Shown here: positions 1 to 6,483 of the stretch, piece after piece
Layout: each line of letters starts with the position of its first letter
Numbering within the stretch: the stretch's first letter is position 1
Source of the DNA: Acidimicrobiia bacterium
GTDB taxonomy: Bacteria > Actinomycetota > Acidimicrobiia > Acidimicrobiales > CATQHL01
Reading direction: 5' to 3'
Length of the DNA: 6,483 nt
Assembly: GCA_021296435.1 (NCBI GenBank)
Contig: JAGWAK010000098.1
Location: 1 to 6,483, forward strand
Position numbers and translations under genes: made by a program
The notes under the pieces: generated by a model
The model's database searches: none
What the model was told of the DNA's origin: nothing
What the model saw: the letters and a program-made list of their open reading frames with translations, nothing else

Positions 1-2123
1 CTCCGCCGGCGGCCGCCGCGTCCGTCCAGGGGCGGGTCACCTTCACCGAGCACGTTGCGCCGATCTTCGCGGCGCACTGCGTCTCGTGCCACCGCCCGGG
101 CGGGATCGGCCCGTTCAGCCTGCTCGATTACGAGGCGGCGCGCGCGCGCGCCGCGGACATCGCGGAGGCGACCGCCGACCGCGTGATGCCCCCGTGGAAG
201 CCGGTCGAGCCCGCCGCCGCGTTCGAGGGCGAGCGCCGGCTGAGCGAGGCCGACATCGACCTCCTGGCGCGCTGGGCCGGCGCGGGAGCCCCGCGAGGCC
301 CGGCGGATGCGCAGCCTCCGACGCCGGCCGCCGGCGGCGACTGGCAGCTCGGCCCGCCGGATCTCATCGTCCCGATGTCGGAGCCGTACGTCCTGCCGGC
401 CGGCGACGCCGACGTATATCGCAAGTTCGTGCTGCCCGTGCCGACCGAGCGCGAGCGCTGGGTTCGCGCCGTGGAGATCCGTCCCGGTCCCTCCAGCCCC
501 ATCCACCACGCGACCATCCGCATCGACGCGAGCGGCCGGGCGCGCACCCTCGACGAGGAGGATCCGCTCCCCGGCTACGGCGGCTTCATGGTCGAGGCGG
601 CCCGCTTTCCGCCCGGCCACGTTCTCGGGTGGGCGCCCGGGCGCACCGTGACCGAGCAGTCGGATGCCCTCTCCTGGGCCCTCGCGCCCGGCTCCGACTT
701 CGTGCTGCAGCTTCACCTGCTGCCGGGGACGGCGCCGGTCCCGGTGCAGCCGGAGGTCGGCCTGTACTTCGCGGTCGCCCCGGCGACGGTCGAGCCGGTG
801 TCGGTCATCCTGCAGTCGATGACGATCGACATTCCGGCCGGCGATGGCGCACACGTGGTCCGGGACGCCTTCCGCCTGCCGGTGTCCCTCGACCTGCTGG
901 CCATCTATCCGCATGCCCACTATCTCGGCCGCGAGGTGCGGGCGACGGCGACGCTCCCCGACGGGACCGAGCGGACCCTGCTGCGCATCGACGACTGGGA
1001 CTTCAACTGGCAGGACGAGTACCGCTACCGGACACCGGTCCACCTGCCGGCGGGGACGCGCGTCGAGATGCACTACGTCTACGACAACTCGGCCGCCAAT
1101 CCCCGCAACCCGCACGACCCGCCGCAACGCGTCGTCTTCGGCCCGCAGTCGAGCGACGAGATGGCGCAGTTGCTGCTGCAGGTGGTGCCCGCGGGTCCTG
1201 AGGATCGGGAGACGCTGACCAACGCGTTGCGCGTGAAGTCCGCGCGGGACGAGATCCTCGGCTACCAGGCGCGGCTGCGGCGCGACCCAGAGGACCACGA
1301 GAGCCGGACGGGCCTCGCCGTGCGCTACATGGAGGTGGGCCAGGTCGCGCTGGCCGAGGAGGAGCTGCGCGAGGCGATCCGGATGGCGCCCGACTTCGCG
1401 GACGCGCACTACAATCTCGGCAGCGTGCTGCAGGCGCAGGGGTCGGTCCGGCAGGCGATCGGCGCCTATCGCCGGGCGATCTCGATCGACCCGGCATACA
1501 GCGAGGCCCACAACAACCTCGGGGCGCTCCTCGACACCAGCGGTGACCGGGAGAACGCCCTGGCGCACTACAGGCTGGCGGTCCAGTTCGGGCCGCGCGA
1601 GGCGGCGGCGCACTACAACCTTGGAATCGCGCTGATGGCCCGCCGCCAGCAGAACGAGCCGGTCACCGAGGCGGTCGAGGCGTTCCGGCAGGCGGTGGCG
1701 CTCGATCCCGACTACCCGGAGGCGCACGCGAGCCTCGGGGCCGCGTTGCTCGTGGAAGGCGAACCGGAGGAGTCCATCGCCGCGTACGAGCGGGCGATCG
1801 CCCTCGATCCGTCATCGCCGCGAGTGCTGGTGGAGCTGGCCTGGCTGCGCGCGACGGCGCCGGAGCCGGAGCTGCGGGACGTGGTGCGGGCGATTACGTT
1901 GGCCGAGCGCGCACGATCGCTCTACGGGGACACGCATCCCGTGCTGCTCGACACCCTCGCCGCGGCCTACGCCGCGGACGGGCGATTCGACGAGGCGATC
2001 GCGTTGGCTCGCGAGGCGGCGGACCGCTCGCGCGCGTCGGCCGGGTTCGAGTCGCGCACGGCCGCGATCAACGAACGGTTGGGCTACTACCTCGCACACC
2101 GGCCCTACCGCATGACGCGATGA
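1..2123 (+). CDS. Cytochrome c / copper type II monooxygenase-like protein with C-terminal TPRs (5' partial)
   Basis: Open from the left edge (first full codon at 3) to TGA at 2121-2123; 706 residues visible. The true start and probably a signal peptide lie upstream. Visible residues 26-30 read CVSCH (78-92), a c-type haem site, followed by GGIGPFSLLDYEAAR and VMPPW (183-197); that Met is a candidate axial ligand. The next ~330 residues match the two-domain PHM/DBM copper monooxygenase fold: IHH (His168/169) and LQLH (His238) fit the CuH site, PHAH (His304/306) and SSDEM (Met387) fit the CuM site. Residues ~434-679 (about 1302-2039) hold about seven TPRs with the W/Y-LG-A-Y-A-P pattern at 34-residue spacing; the fourth has four extra residues. 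Likely a periplasmic redox enzyme with a protein-docking tail. Substrate and electron donor are unknown. A purely structural role cannot be excluded, but complete ligand conservation argues for copper binding. Confidence 0.88.
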   Translation, partial: PPAAAASVQGRVTFTEHVAPIFAAHCVSCHRPGGIGPFSLLDYEAARARAADIAEATADRVMPPWKPVEPAAAFEGERRLSEADIDLLARWAGAGAPRGPADAQPPTPAAGGDWQLGPPDLIVPMSEPYVLPAGDADVYRKFVLPVPTERERWVRAVEIRPGPSSPIHHATIRIDASGRARTLDEEDPLPGYGGFMVEAARFPPGHVLGWAPGRTVTEQSDALSWALAPGSDFVLQLHLLPGTAPVPVQPEVGLYFAVAPATVEPVSVILQSMTIDIPAGDGAHVVRDAFRLPVSLDLLAIYPHAHYLGREVRATATLPDGTERTLLRIDDWDFNWQDEYRYRTPVHLPAGTRVEMHYVYDNSAANPRNPHDPPQRVVFGPQSSDEMAQLLLQVVPAGPEDRETLTNALRVKSARDEILGYQARLRRDPEDHESRTGLAVRYMEVGQVALAEEELREAIRMAPDFADAHYNLGSVLQAQGSVRQAIGAYRRAISIDPAYSEAHNNLGALLDTSGDRENALAHYRLAVQFGPREAAAHYNLGIALMARRQQNEPVTEAVEAFRQAVALDPDYPEAHASLGAALLVEGEPEESIAAYERAIALDPSSPRVLVELAWLRATAPEPELRDVVRAITLAERARSLYGDTHPVLLDTLAAAYAADGRFDEAIALAREAADRSRASAGFESRTAAINERLGYYLAHRPYRMTR

Positions 2124-2191
2124 GCGCGGGGGATGGGGCGCGATGCGGATTCGGTTGGGCCGGCGCCGGGACCCGGCGACCGGCGAGGGTT

Positions 2192-2198
2192 GAGGAGG
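2192..2198 (+). promoter_or_regulatory. Strong Shine-Dalgarno that fixes the start of the VWFA gene
   Basis: GAGGAGG lies 5 nt before ATG 2204. The same frame is open back to ATG 2120, which overlaps the upstream stop as ATGA, but that start would put 28 Arg/Gly-rich residues ahead of an obvious signal peptide, so 2204 is preferred. The 80-nt gap 2124-2203 shows no convincing promoter or terminator, which is compatible with co-transcription with the monooxygenase-like gene. Confidence 0.8.
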
Positions 2199-2203
2199 CA
2201 GCC

Positions 2204-4180
2204 ATGGGGCGTTCCGTGATTTCCCGGTTCGGCCTCGCGACCTGGGTCGCGGCGGCGCTCGTCTTTCCGGCGGTCGTAGCCGCGCAGCCGCCGGACGGGC
2301 AGCCGACTTTCCGCAGCGGTGTCGACGTGATCGAGATCGACGTCAACGTCGTCGACCGCGGCGGCATGCCGATCACGGACCTCGACCCGTCCGACTTCGG
2401 CGTCCGCATCGACGGCGAGGACCGGCGCGTCGTGCAGGCCCAGTACGTGTCGCTACGGCCCGAGGCGCAGCCGGCCGCGGCCGCGGAGCCGCAGTCGCGG
2501 GATCGCCTGTACACCTCCAATGCGGAGCAGCAGCGCGGGCGGCTGATCGTCATCGCGGTCGACGAGGAGAACATCCTGACCGGCGAGGGGCGGCATCTGA
2601 TGCGCGCCGCGGGCGAGTTCGTCGACGCGTTGAGCCCGTCCGACCAGGTGGCGCTCCTCTCGGTGCCGCAGCCGGGCATCTACATCGACTTCACCACCGA
2701 CCATGAGCGCGTCAGCCGCGAGACGGCCCGCATGGCGGGGCTCGGCGAGCGGTCCCGGCGCTCCCTGAACATCGGGCTGTCCGAGGCGTTCCGCATCGCG
2801 GTCTACGGCGACCGCGACCTCGAGGAAGACGTGATCGGGCGGGTCTGCGGCGAGAGCCCGGCCTGCGCGTTCCAGGTGCGCAACGAGAGCATGCAGATCG
2901 TGCAGGAGGTGAAGTTCCACGCCACCAACGCCCGCCGCGGCATCGAGGGCATCCTGCGTGCGTTGGGCGACATCGAGGGGCCGAAGCACGTCGTCTGGGT
3001 GTCGGGCGGCCTCGTCATCGACCAGAACGCCGTGCTGCTGCGCGAGATCGAGGACCTCGCCGCAGCGTCCCGCACCACGCTCTTCGTGATGATGGTGGAC
3101 GAGCCGCTCACCGACATGAGCGAGGCGCTCCCGGCGCCGACGCCGCGCCAGGACCGCTACATGCGGGAGCGCGGCCTGTCCGCGGCCGCCGCGGTGGCCC
3201 GGGGGGAGCTCTTCCGCGTCACCGCCAACCCGCGGCGCATCTTCGAGCGGCTCGAGGCGCAGATCGCGGGCTACTACCTGCTCGGCGTCGAGGTCGGCCC
3301 CGAGGATCGGAACGAGGACCGCCGTCGCATCCGGGTGTCGGTGGCGCGCGACGGGGCGCAGGTGCGGGCGCGGCGCGAGGTGCGCTTCGTGGAGGAGCCG
3401 GAGGAGGAACAGAGCGTCGATCAGCGACTGCTGGCCATGCTGCGGTCGCCCGTCGCCACGACCGAGCTCCCGTTGCGGGTCGCGACCTACTCCTACCCGG
3501 ATCCCGAGGACGGTCTGGTACGGGTGTCCGTGGCCGCCGACGTCGGGAGCGACTTGAACTACGCGTCGGACGTGACCCTCGGCTTCGCGCTCCGCGATCC
3601 GGACGGCAGGGTGGTCTCGACGGGACGGCGGAGGGTGACCGCGACTCCCGCCGAGCGGCCCGGCGGCGTCGGCTACGAGTACACGCTGCCGATGACGGTT
3701 CCCCGGGGACGGTACTCGCTTCGCGTGGCGGCGATCGACGGCTTCGGGCGGCGGGGCAGCGTCGATCACCTGCTGCTCGCGGGTCAGGCTTCGGACGCGC
3801 CGCTCGCCTTCGGACCGCTGCAGGTGGCCGATCAGCGGCCGTCGCCCGACAACCTGCTGGCGGTCGTCGAGCCGGAGGTGACGAGCGGACGCGTCATCGC
3901 GTCGATGGAGGTCTACGCGGAGTCGTCGTGGGCGTTCGACCGAACGAGCGTGCATGTCGACGTCGCCGGTGACGAAACCGGCCCCGCTCGCGCCTACGCG
4001 ACCGCCGCGCTCCTCGGCACGAACGACACGCCGTGGCGCTCGGCGGCGGCCGACCTCGCGGTGGGGCACCTCCCTCCCGGGCAGTACGTCGCGCGCGTGC
4101 GCGTGCTGCGCGACTCCGACGAGGTGGCGCGGATGCACCGCCCGTTCCGCATCACCGCGGTTCCTCGCCAGGTGCCCTGA
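2204..4180 (+). CDS. Exported VWFA-related protein (acidobacterial type)
   Basis: 658 residues starting after a good Shine-Dalgarno. Residues 1-27 form a signal peptide (basic start, hydrophobic core, cleavage near VVAAQ). Residues ~36-82 are the beta module that opens acidobacterial VWFA-related proteins (FRSGVDVIEIDVNVVDRGG, then DFGVRIDGEDRRV). The VWFA-like core runs from ~113 to ~390: a first strand ending in Asp120, LSPSDQVALLSVP, the FTTDHERV segment, VVWVSGGLV, and the closing GYYLLGVEVGPEDR block near residue 355. The metal site looks degenerate: DxSxS reads DEENI and the usual SDG reads SGG (267-269). Cys215 and Cys221 could pair in a disulfide. Residues ~410-658 look like two further beta-sandwich modules, the last with a PPGQYVARVRV strand. 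Role in the cell is unknown; an extracytoplasmic adhesion or scaffold function is inferred. It probably shares a transcript with the gene before it. Confidence 0.88.
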   Translation: MGRSVISRFGLATWVAAALVFPAVVAAQPPDGQPTFRSGVDVIEIDVNVVDRGGMPITDLDPSDFGVRIDGEDRRVVQAQYVSLRPEAQPAAAAEPQSRDRLYTSNAEQQRGRLIVIAVDEENILTGEGRHLMRAAGEFVDALSPSDQVALLSVPQPGIYIDFTTDHERVSRETARMAGLGERSRRSLNIGLSEAFRIAVYGDRDLEEDVIGRVCGESPACAFQVRNESMQIVQEVKFHATNARRGIEGILRALGDIEGPKHVVWVSGGLVIDQNAVLLREIEDLAAASRTTLFVMMVDEPLTDMSEALPAPTPRQDRYMRERGLSAAAAVARGELFRVTANPRRIFERLEAQIAGYYLLGVEVGPEDRNEDRRRIRVSVARDGAQVRARREVRFVEEPEEEQSVDQRLLAMLRSPVATTELPLRVATYSYPDPEDGLVRVSVAADVGSDLNYASDVTLGFALRDPDGRVVSTGRRRVTATPAERPGGVGYEYTLPMTVPRGRYSLRVAAIDGFGRRGSVDHLLLAGQASDAPLAFGPLQVADQRPSPDNLLAVVEPEVTSGRVIASMEVYAESSWAFDRTSVHVDVAGDETGPARAYATAALLGTNDTPWRSAAADLAVGHLPPGQYVARVRVLRDSDEVARMHRPFRITAVPRQVP

Positions 4181-4212
4181 ATCGGGCGCGGCCCGCTCCT
4201 TGGGGGGCGCCC

Positions 4213-4248
4213 CGGCGGGAGCGGCGGAGCGGTCTTTCGCTCCCGCCG
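4213..4248 (+). terminator. Intergenic stem-loop, possible terminator of the VWFA transcript
   Basis: CGGCGGGAGCG (4213-4223) pairs perfectly with CGCTCCCGCCG (4238-4248) around a 14-nt loop ending in TCTTT. It begins 33 nt after the VWFA stop. No T-run follows, so it is not a classic intrinsic terminator; it may act as a pause, an mRNA-stabilising end or a protein site. Its right arm overlaps the -35 position of the promoter candidate just downstream. Confidence 0.4.
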
Positions 4249-4263
4249 CCTGATGGATACAAT
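4235..4263 (+). promoter_or_regulatory. Candidate sigma70-type promoter for the 4343 gene
   Basis: TACAAT at 4258-4263 is one base from the -10 consensus and stands out in this GC-rich DNA. With a 17-bp spacer the -35 would be TTTCGC (4235-4240), a poor match. Initiation would fall near 4270, giving a leader of about 70 nt. Position between a hairpin and a well-placed Shine-Dalgarno supports it; the weak -35 lowers confidence. Confidence 0.35.
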
Positions 4264-4330
4264 GCGGCTGTTTCGTTGCCCCGGTCGGCTGGCCGGCGCA
4301 GGTGCCGTCCCGGCACGGGGCTCCGGATAC

Positions 4331-4337
4331 AGGAGGG
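4331..4337 (+). promoter_or_regulatory. Strong Shine-Dalgarno that fixes the start of the 4343 gene
   Basis: AGGAGGG lies 5 nt before ATG 4343. An in-frame ATG at 4253 would add 30 residues before the signal peptide and would overlap the -10 candidate, so it is not used. The sequence from the Shine-Dalgarno to the ATG nearly repeats that of the VWFA gene. Confidence 0.8.
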
Positions 4338-4342
4338 CAGCC

Positions 4343-4975
4343 ATGAATCGCTGGATGACACGAATCGTCTTGCTGGGCTTGGTGGTTGCGGGTGTGGGCG
4401 TGGGGGCGTACGTCGCGGACGCCGAGGCGCAGACCATGGCGCGCGTGCGGGGCGAGGTGTCCGACGAGTGGGGCAATCCCATCGAGGGAGCGCAGATCAT
4501 CGGCCGTCGGGAGGGCGCCGATCCCCGTACGACGAACACGAACGACGACGGGCGCTTCAACCTCACCAACCTGCCGTCGGGCGATTACGTGATCGAGGCC
4601 CACGCCGCCGGCTACACGCCCACCGGCGTGGCCATCTACCTCGACCAGCGCGACGCCCGCCAGCCGCAGCGGCCGCTCGAGCTCGAGCTCGTCGCGGCGC
4701 CGCCCGGGAGCCGGCTGCGGGACGACGTGGAGTTCGAGTCGGCGGACGGGCGGCTCAAGCTGGAGCTGAAGGGCGACGGCAAGTTCGAGTTCGAGGATGC
4801 CGACGGCGAGGGCGAGGGGACCTACGGCATCGTCGAGCTCGAGGCTCAGTTGACCGTGCGCGACTACGACGGGGACGACGACAAGTACAGCCTCGACGCG
4901 CCGATCGTCATCACGTTCGCCAACAACCTGTTTCGGGCGCTGACCTGGGACGGCGTCGAGCTGTCGCAGAAGTAG
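4343..4975 (+). CDS. Small exported protein with a carboxypeptidase-regulatory-like beta domain
   Basis: 210 residues. Residues 1-30 form a signal peptide with a long Val/Gly/Leu core and a likely cut after ADAEAQ. Residues 33-~92 fit the carboxypeptidase regulatory-like (transthyretin-type) fold: VRGEVSDEWGNPIEGAQI, then NDDGRFNLTNLPSGDYVIEAHAAGY, with the typical G-x-F and L-x-x-G-x-Y signatures. Residues ~127-210 are rich in Asp/Glu/Gly and alternating hydrophobics (GRLKLELKGDGKFEFEDADG, ending FRALTWDGVELSQK), suggesting a small beta-barrel or sandwich of a family I do not recognise; the acidic loops might bind cations. No catalytic motif is seen. Domains of this kind usually serve adhesion or surface recognition, but the role here is unknown. 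Its TAG stop shares a G with the GTG of the next gene, which suggests coupled translation. Confidence 0.85.
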   Translation: MNRWMTRIVLLGLVVAGVGVGAYVADAEAQTMARVRGEVSDEWGNPIEGAQIIGRREGADPRTTNTNDDGRFNLTNLPSGDYVIEAHAAGYTPTGVAIYLDQRDARQPQRPLELELVAAPPGSRLRDDVEFESADGRLKLELKGDGKFEFEDADGEGEGTYGIVELEAQLTVRDYDGDDDKYSLDAPIVITFANNLFRALTWDGVELSQK

Positions 4976-6280
4976 TGCCCGCGTTCGCGCTCGCGCTGCT
5001 GCTCGCGGTCCTGGGCCGGGGCTCCGGCGGGACTCCGCGCGGTCCCGCCGCCCGACCTCGCGCGGCTCCCGGACCCGCTCCGGCAACAGGTGGGCGGTCG
5101 CTGGGAGGGGTTGACGCAACAGATCGAGGCCGGCGCGCCGGCGGCCGAGCTCGCGCGCGCCTACGGCGACGCCGGCCAGATCCTGATGGCGGCCGAGTTC
5201 GAGGAGGCCGCCATCGCCTGCCTCCTGAACGCGGAGGCACTGGCGCCCGACGACCCGCGTTGGCCCTACTACCTCGGGCAGTTTCACCTGCTGCGGGGCC
5301 AGCACGCGCAGGCCGCCCCCTTCTTCGAACGGGTCTACGCACTCCGACCGACCGACGTCCCGACCCTGCTGCAGATCGGCGAGGCGTACCTCGACCAGGG
5401 CCGCCCCGACGACGCGGCGGCGCATTTCCGCGAGGCGCTCGCGGTCGAGCCGCGCTCCGCGGCGGCGCTCTGGGGGCTCGGCCGGGCCTTCCTGGCGGGC
5501 GATGCGCCCGCGCAAGCAGCCCGGCACCTGGAGCAGGCGCAGGCGCTGGCTCCCGGGGCGAACCGCATCGACTACGCGCTGGCCCTCGCCTACGAGCGTC
5601 TGGGCGATGCCCCGCGGGCCGCCGCGCATCTGGAACGGCGCGGGGGCGTTGCACCCTCCGTTGCCGATCCGTTGATGGACGCCTACCACGGGCTGCTCGA
5701 GAGCGCGCTCGCCTACCACAACCGCGGCTTCGAGGCGTTCAGCGACGGCCGCTGGGCGGAGTCCGCCGAGGCGTTCCGGGCCGGGCTGGAACTGGAGCCG
5801 GACAACGTCGCGATTCGTCACACGCTGGGGACGGCACTGCACCAGATGGGCGACGTCGGGGCCGCCGTACGGGAGTTCGAGGCCGTGCTCCGCCGCGAGC
5901 CGTCGCACACGCGGGCACTCTTCAGCCTCGGCGTGATCCTGGCGTCGGAGGGGCGCTACGACGAGGCCCGGCGCCGGTTCGAGGCGGCGATAGAGGCGGA
6001 GCCGGACTACGTGCAGGCCCGTCTGGCGCTGGCGGACCTGCTGTTGGGGCAGGGCCGCCCGGAGGATGCGCTGTCGCAGTACGAGGTGGTGGTCGAAGTC
6101 GATCCCCGCCGGATCGAGGCGTGGATCGACGGAGCTAATGTTCGGATCGGCCTCGAGCGCTACGGTGACGCCGACGCCTGGCTCCGCGCCGCCCGGCAGG
6201 TCCACCCGGACGTTGCGGATCTGACCGCGCTGCACGAGACCGTCGAAGCCGTTCGCGCCGTTCGGCGCAGCCTCCGCTGA
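4975..6280 (+). CDS. Secreted TPR-repeat protein with an apparent one-base frameshift near its start
   Basis: The intact TPR frame runs to TGA 6278-6280 and can start no earlier than GTG 5090, where no Shine-Dalgarno is seen. Yet the same frame upstream (5035-5089) already reads RAVPPPDLARLPDPLRQQV, which looks like the mature N-terminus of this protein type. In the frame one base earlier, GTG 4975 starts MPAFALALLLAVLG, a signal-peptide core. Dropping one G from 5013-5015 or 5018-5021 joins the two into a signal peptide plus mature chain of 434 residues; the 1306-nt span is 3x435+1, as this requires. Counting from 5090, residues 20-188 hold five TPRs and 206-375 another five, nearly all at exact 34-residue spacing, split by a linker (~189-205) rich in Asp, Ala and Leu. 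Probably a periplasmic protein-interaction scaffold; partners unknown. The shift may be a sequencing error, a real mutation or, less likely, programmed. Confidence 0.8.
5011..5021 (+). other. Apparent +1 frameshift site in the TPR gene
   Basis: CTGGGCCGGGG contains the GGG and GGGG runs where one surplus G would explain the change of frame. Removing it gives AVLAGAPAGLRAVPPPDL or AVLGRAPAGLRAVPPPDL across the join. No stop codon lies between GTG 4975 and this site, so the two frames overlap cleanly here. Confidence 0.6.
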
Positions 6281-6305
6281 TCGCGCCCGGCCGGGGCCGC
6301 CGCCC

Positions 6306-6401
6306 CGCGCCCCCGCCGGCGCTTCTCACCCGCGCCCCCGCCGACGCTTCTCACCCGCGCCCCCGCCGGGTGCTTCTCGCCCGCGCCCGGCGGCGCTCTC
6401 A
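6306..6401. repeat. Tandem array of a ~25-bp GC-rich unit between convergent genes
   Basis: Unit 1 (6306-6330), CGCGCCCCCGCCGGCGCTTC plus TCACC, is followed by unit 2 (6331-6355, one substitution), unit 3 (6356-6381, one extra base and a few changes) and a shortened, diverged unit 4 (from 6382). Unit 1 holds a short inverted repeat, GCGCC/GGCGC with a 6-nt loop, followed by TTCTC; unit 4 keeps the arms, units 2 and 3 imperfectly. The array fills most of the 118-nt gap between two genes that point at each other, so a terminator or transcript-end role is possible but unproven. Unit length is not a multiple of three, and no coding role is supported. Confidence 0.75.
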
Positions 6402-6483
6402 GAGGTCCGACAGCTCCGTGAGAGCCCCCGTGCTGTCGCCGATCCGCTCGACCGGCACGCCCATCTTCCCGAGCAGGCTGACG
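6399..6483 (-). CDS. 3' end of a minus-strand gene, product not identified
   Basis: On the minus strand the frame from 6482 down to TGA at 6401-6399 gives 27 residues, beginning VSLLGKMGVPVERIGDST and ending ELSDL; the rest lies beyond the right edge. The hydrophobic pattern, the GVPVERIGD segment and a short acidic tail look like a real protein C-terminus, and the stop sits just before the repeat array. A GVPxxxIG segment near the C-terminus also occurs in AIR-synthase-type enzymes such as PurL and ThiL, but this stretch is too short for an assignment. The gene is convergent with the TPR gene. Confidence 0.55.
   Translation of the reverse strand, partial: VSLLGKMGVPVERIGDSTGALTELSDL

Noticed and set aside
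86..1201. Plus-strand open frame of 371 codons over the monooxygenase region
   Set aside because: Low-complexity Arg/Pro/Gly translation; the overlapping frame carries CxxCH, all copper ligands and TPRs.
2120..2203. ATG 2120 as the start of the VWFA gene
   Set aside because: It would place 28 Arg/Gly-rich residues before a good signal peptide and ignores the Shine-Dalgarno next to 2204.
4253..4342. ATG 4253 as the start of the small exported protein
   Set aside because: It overlaps the -10 candidate and lacks a Shine-Dalgarno, whereas 4343 has both a strong Shine-Dalgarno and a clean signal peptide.
4033..6138. Plus-strand open frame of 701 codons
   Set aside because: Arg/Gly/Ala-rich low-complexity translation crossing three genes and a promoter region; a shifted-frame shadow of the real coding frames. 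Only its stretch near 4975-5025 matters, because it carries the displaced signal peptide.
2453..6235. Minus-strand open frame of 1260 codons
   Set aside because: It lies antisense to three well-supported genes, is Arg/Ala/Gly/His-rich without recognisable domains, and lacks a signal or Shine-Dalgarno. It is explained by very high G+C and codon bias on the plus strand.
6284..6300. CGGCC/GGCCG inverted repeat as an intrinsic terminator after the TPR gene
   Set aside because: The loop would be only two bases and no T-run follows; chance is likely in such GC-rich DNA.
6306..6401. CRISPR array
   Set aside because: The units are directly adjacent with no spacers and differ from each other, so this is a simple tandem repeat.

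Overview
The window is about 70% G+C or more and densely coded. It carries four genes on the plus strand and the 3' end of a fifth on the minus strand. The content suggests an Acidobacteriota chromosome, perhaps Vicinamibacteria-like. The main reasons are a VWFA-related exported protein of the type typical of that phylum, a cytochrome c/copper monooxygenase/TPR fusion, a carboxypeptidase-regulatory-like exported protein and a long secreted TPR protein. This assignment rests on recalled family resemblance, not on a search.

Layout. 1-2123: 3' part of a large protein with a CxxCH haem motif, a copper type II (PHM/DBM-like) monooxygenase core with every expected copper ligand present, and about seven C-terminal TPRs. 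2204-4180: exported VWFA-related protein after a strong Shine-Dalgarno. 4181-4342: intergenic gap with an 11-bp-stem hairpin, a TACAAT -10-like box and a second strong Shine-Dalgarno. 4343-4975: small exported protein with one carboxypeptidase-regulatory-like beta domain and an acidic beta-rich tail. 4975-6280: secreted TPR protein that reads as one gene only if a single extra base near 5011-5021 is skipped. 6281-6398: intergenic stretch between convergent genes, holding three to four tandem copies of a GC-rich ~25-bp unit. 6399-6483: last 27 codons of a minus-strand gene.

How they may work together (inference). All complete plus-strand products appear exported, and the first is of a type expected to be exported, so this looks like a periplasmic or cell-envelope set. 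The first two genes may share a transcript. The hairpin and promoter-like sequence before 4343 suggest that the last two genes form a second unit, coupled by a TAGTG stop/start overlap. No mobile element, CRISPR array, tRNA or rRNA gene was seen. The two points most worth checking are the apparent frameshift at the head of the TPR gene and the haem/copper oxidoreductase that automated annotation would probably call just a TPR protein.
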